Assembly: GCA_043820045.1 (NCBI GenBank)
Contig: JBDREF010000347.1
Span: 1 to 7,775, forward strand
DNA from: JBDREF01 sp043820045
GTDB lineage: Bacteria; Planctomycetota; Phycisphaerae; Sedimentisphaerales; Anaerobacaceae
Direction: 5' to 3'
DNA: 7,775 nt
This document shows positions 6,186 through 7,775 of this stretch, in pieces. The position numbers and the translations under genes were made by a program. The notes beneath the pieces were generated by a model that ran no database searches, was not told the DNA's origin, and was given only the letters and a program-made list of their open reading frames with translations. Position 1 is the first letter of the stretch. Every line of letters begins with the position of its first letter.

Positions 6186-7775
6186 ATGCGAATCGATGTA
6201 AAGCATATCCGGCAGAAGCTCTCGAAGCTCTTGCGTTTCTGGCCGTTGTCCTTAGCGAGAAAGGTGCAGCTCACTTTCGGGGCGGCGGTGATACTTGTCC
6301 TGGCGCTTGCACTTTCGATACTCTATATCTGGATGGGCAAGCTGACCACCAAAGGTCTGCTTGATGCCGGGCGCTCGAGGTCGAAAGTCCTGCTTGACCA
6401 CCATTTTCGACTGGCCGAGCCCGGTCAGACTCTTCAGCCGCTGGACGGCACCGGGCAGGCGCGCGATGCGAACGACGTCGAGGTAAGCTGGATTCGCTTC
6501 ACCGAAGACGATCCGAACGAGCTGGCACAGTTCAGCGAAGAGATCAGAGATGCCGTCAATACTCTCAAGGACGCTCAGGACAGGGACGATAATGTCTTCC
6601 TGATCGAAAGGCAAGGATACCTGGAAAGCAACTACGTGCGAGTCTTCAAGGCGACCGATCGCTGCATAAACTGCCACAATGCGCAGGGTTCGGCCGGCGC
6701 ATTCGTGCTTGACAAGCCGATAGGCACGGCCGTCATCAGGTCCAGGGACATTGCCGGCGAGATCGGCGAGACGGTCTTTATGAATCGCGTCTGGATTCTC
6801 GTTGCCGGTCTTATCGGCGGTACCGGTGCAATCGTAACGTTTTATATGATAACCCAGCGTTTGATCCTGCGTCCGATCAGGCAGTTGCGGGCGCTTGCGA
6901 ATAACGTCGCCGAAGGAAACCTCGAGATAAGAAGTGCGATAGCCACCCGGGACGAATACGAAAAGTTCGCGACGGCCTTCAACCACATGCTCGACACCCT
7001 CCAGGCGACGCAGCAGCAACTGCGGCAGGCGAATAAGCAGCTCGACGCCAAGATAGCCGAGCTTTCCGGGCGAAACATCGAGCTGTTCAAAGCCAACAAG
7101 CTCAAAGGCGAGTTTCTTGCCAATATCTCGCACGAGTTCAGAACGCCGCTGAATGCGATTCTGGGTTTCGCCCAGGTCTTGCGGGACAAGCCTCTCGGAT
7201 TGAAAAAGGACAAGGCGCAGAGGTACGCCGAGAACATCATCAGCGGCGGAAACAGTCTTCTGAATATGATTAACGACCTGCTGGATCTGGCCAAGACCCA
7301 GGCCGGGCAAATGGAGCTGCATATAGAAGAGACCTCGGTTGCAGATATGCTCAAAGCTCTCGTATCCCAGTTCTCGTTGCTGACGAAGAAAAAGAAAATC
7401 AAAATCAAGCCGATCTGTGGTTCGGATTTGCCCCCGCTTATCACCGACGTCGGCAGGGTCCGGCAGATACTCTACAATTTTGTGAGCAACGCGGTGAAGT
7501 TTACGCCCGCCCGGGGCACAATCGAAATTCAGGCTCAGTTCCCGTCTCCCGGCGCCAAGGATACCGGGCCCGAGTCGCGGATGATCAGGATTTCCGTAAC
7601 CGATACGGGCTGCGGTGTCGCAGAGGCCGACAAAAAGAAGATCTTTGAGAAGTTCCGCCAGGCCGACGGTTCGATCACCCGTGAATCGACCGGTACCGGG
7701 CTGGGGCTTACCATAAGCACCGAGCTGGCCGCCATGCTTGCAGGCAGCATAGACATGGAAAGCCCGCCGCAGGGG
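6186..7775 (+). CDS. Membrane sensor histidine kinase with periplasmic CxxCH haem-binding domain (3' end cut by the window)
   Basis: The frame is open from ATG 6186 to the window end: 530 codons, no stop. It has a basic N-terminus, TM1 at ~29-49 and an extracytoplasmic domain (~50-200) that ends with C160-INC-H164, one c-type haem motif (bases 6663-6677). The size and layout resemble DUF3365/Tll0287-like sensors. TM2 (~202-223) leads to a HAMP domain (~224-277), a coiled-coil linker (~273-305), HisKA with His316 in FLANISHEFRTPLN, and a HATPase domain with N-box NFVSNAVKFT (431-440), G1 DTGCGV (473-478), F-box FEKFRQAD and G2 GTGLGL (503-508). All catalytic boxes are present, so this is an active-looking hybrid-type HK; a receiver domain could follow beyond the window. 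Redox, gas or electron-acceptor sensing is inferred from the haem site. Only AAGAAG at ~6168-6173 serves as RBS, so the start is moderately sure. No response regulator is visible. Confidence 0.92.
   Translation, partial: MRIDVKHIRQKLSKLLRFWPLSLARKVQLTFGAAVILVLALALSILYIWMGKLTTKGLLDAGRSRSKVLLDHHFRLAEPGQTLQPLDGTGQARDANDVEVSWIRFTEDDPNELAQFSEEIRDAVNTLKDAQDRDDNVFLIERQGYLESNYVRVFKATDRCINCHNAQGSAGAFVLDKPIGTAVIRSRDIAGEIGETVFMNRVWILVAGLIGGTGAIVTFYMITQRLILRPIRQLRALANNVAEGNLEIRSAIATRDEYEKFATAFNHMLDTLQATQQQLRQANKQLDAKIAELSGRNIELFKANKLKGEFLANISHEFRTPLNAILGFAQVLRDKPLGLKKDKAQRYAENIISGGNSLLNMINDLLDLAKTQAGQMELHIEETSVADMLKALVSQFSLLTKKKKIKIKPICGSDLPPLITDVGRVRQILYNFVSNAVKFTPARGTIEIQAQFPSPGAKDTGPESRMIRISVTDTGCGVAEADKKKIFEKFRQADGSITRESTGTGLGLTISTELAAMLAGSIDMESPPQG

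Noticed and set aside
6252..7322. Long 356-codon open frame on the minus strand opposite the kinase
   Set aside because: It mirrors the histidine kinase, whose catalytic boxes are all intact on the + strand. Its protein has no recognisable motif and it arises from codon bias.
5052..7775. Channel plus kinase as a dedicated osmosensing system
   Set aside because: Adjacency is the only evidence. The kinase sensor carries a haem motif and nothing that suggests turgor sensing.

Overview
The window looks like bacterial genomic or metagenomic DNA of about 50-58 % GC, with every credible gene on the + strand. The mix of genes points to a planctomycete-like or related anaerobic bacterium, but I have no phylogenetic proof. 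That mix is a secreted SIS/sugar-isomerase-like protein behind a very AT-rich leader, an FG-GAP/VCBS repeat protein end, a haem-c sensor kinase and a non-discriminating-type AspRS.

Left part (1-1148): a ~17 % GC leader is followed by what reads as three broken genes joined end to end. These are the N-terminal third of a SIS/sugar-isomerase-like secreted protein (158 to about 466), the C-terminal part of an MscS-type channel fused to a ParB-like domain (about 463 to 1044), and the last ~40 residues of an FG-GAP/VCBS repeat protein (about 1023-1148). The reading frame changes at each junction and none of the three is complete. The first join falls on a GAATTC site. This is either a real rearrangement scar or an assembly/clone chimera.

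Middle part (1149-3147): a 91-base spacer with a plausible sigma-70 type promoter, two small hairpins and a dyad precedes a compact Type II restriction-modification operon. The first gene is a beta-class N4-cytosine DNA methyltransferase carrying an extra C-terminal SNase-like domain that appears catalytically dead. It overlaps by ATGA a second gene encoding an MjaI-family restriction endonuclease (family specificity CTAG). The window holds a single CTAG, in the leader at 140-143.

Right part (3170-7775): aspS (aspartyl-tRNA synthetase, with His32/Gly84 that suggest it also charges tRNA-Asn), a complete five-TM MscS-family channel, and a membrane sensor histidine kinase cut by the window end at residue 530. 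The kinase has a periplasmic domain with one CxxCH haem motif. Gaps of 64 and 69 bases and shared orientation would allow co-transcription, but no functional link between these three is evident.

The most notable items are the methyltransferase/SNase-like fusion in the R-M operon, the MscS-ParB fusion fragment, and the three-gene mosaic at the left end.
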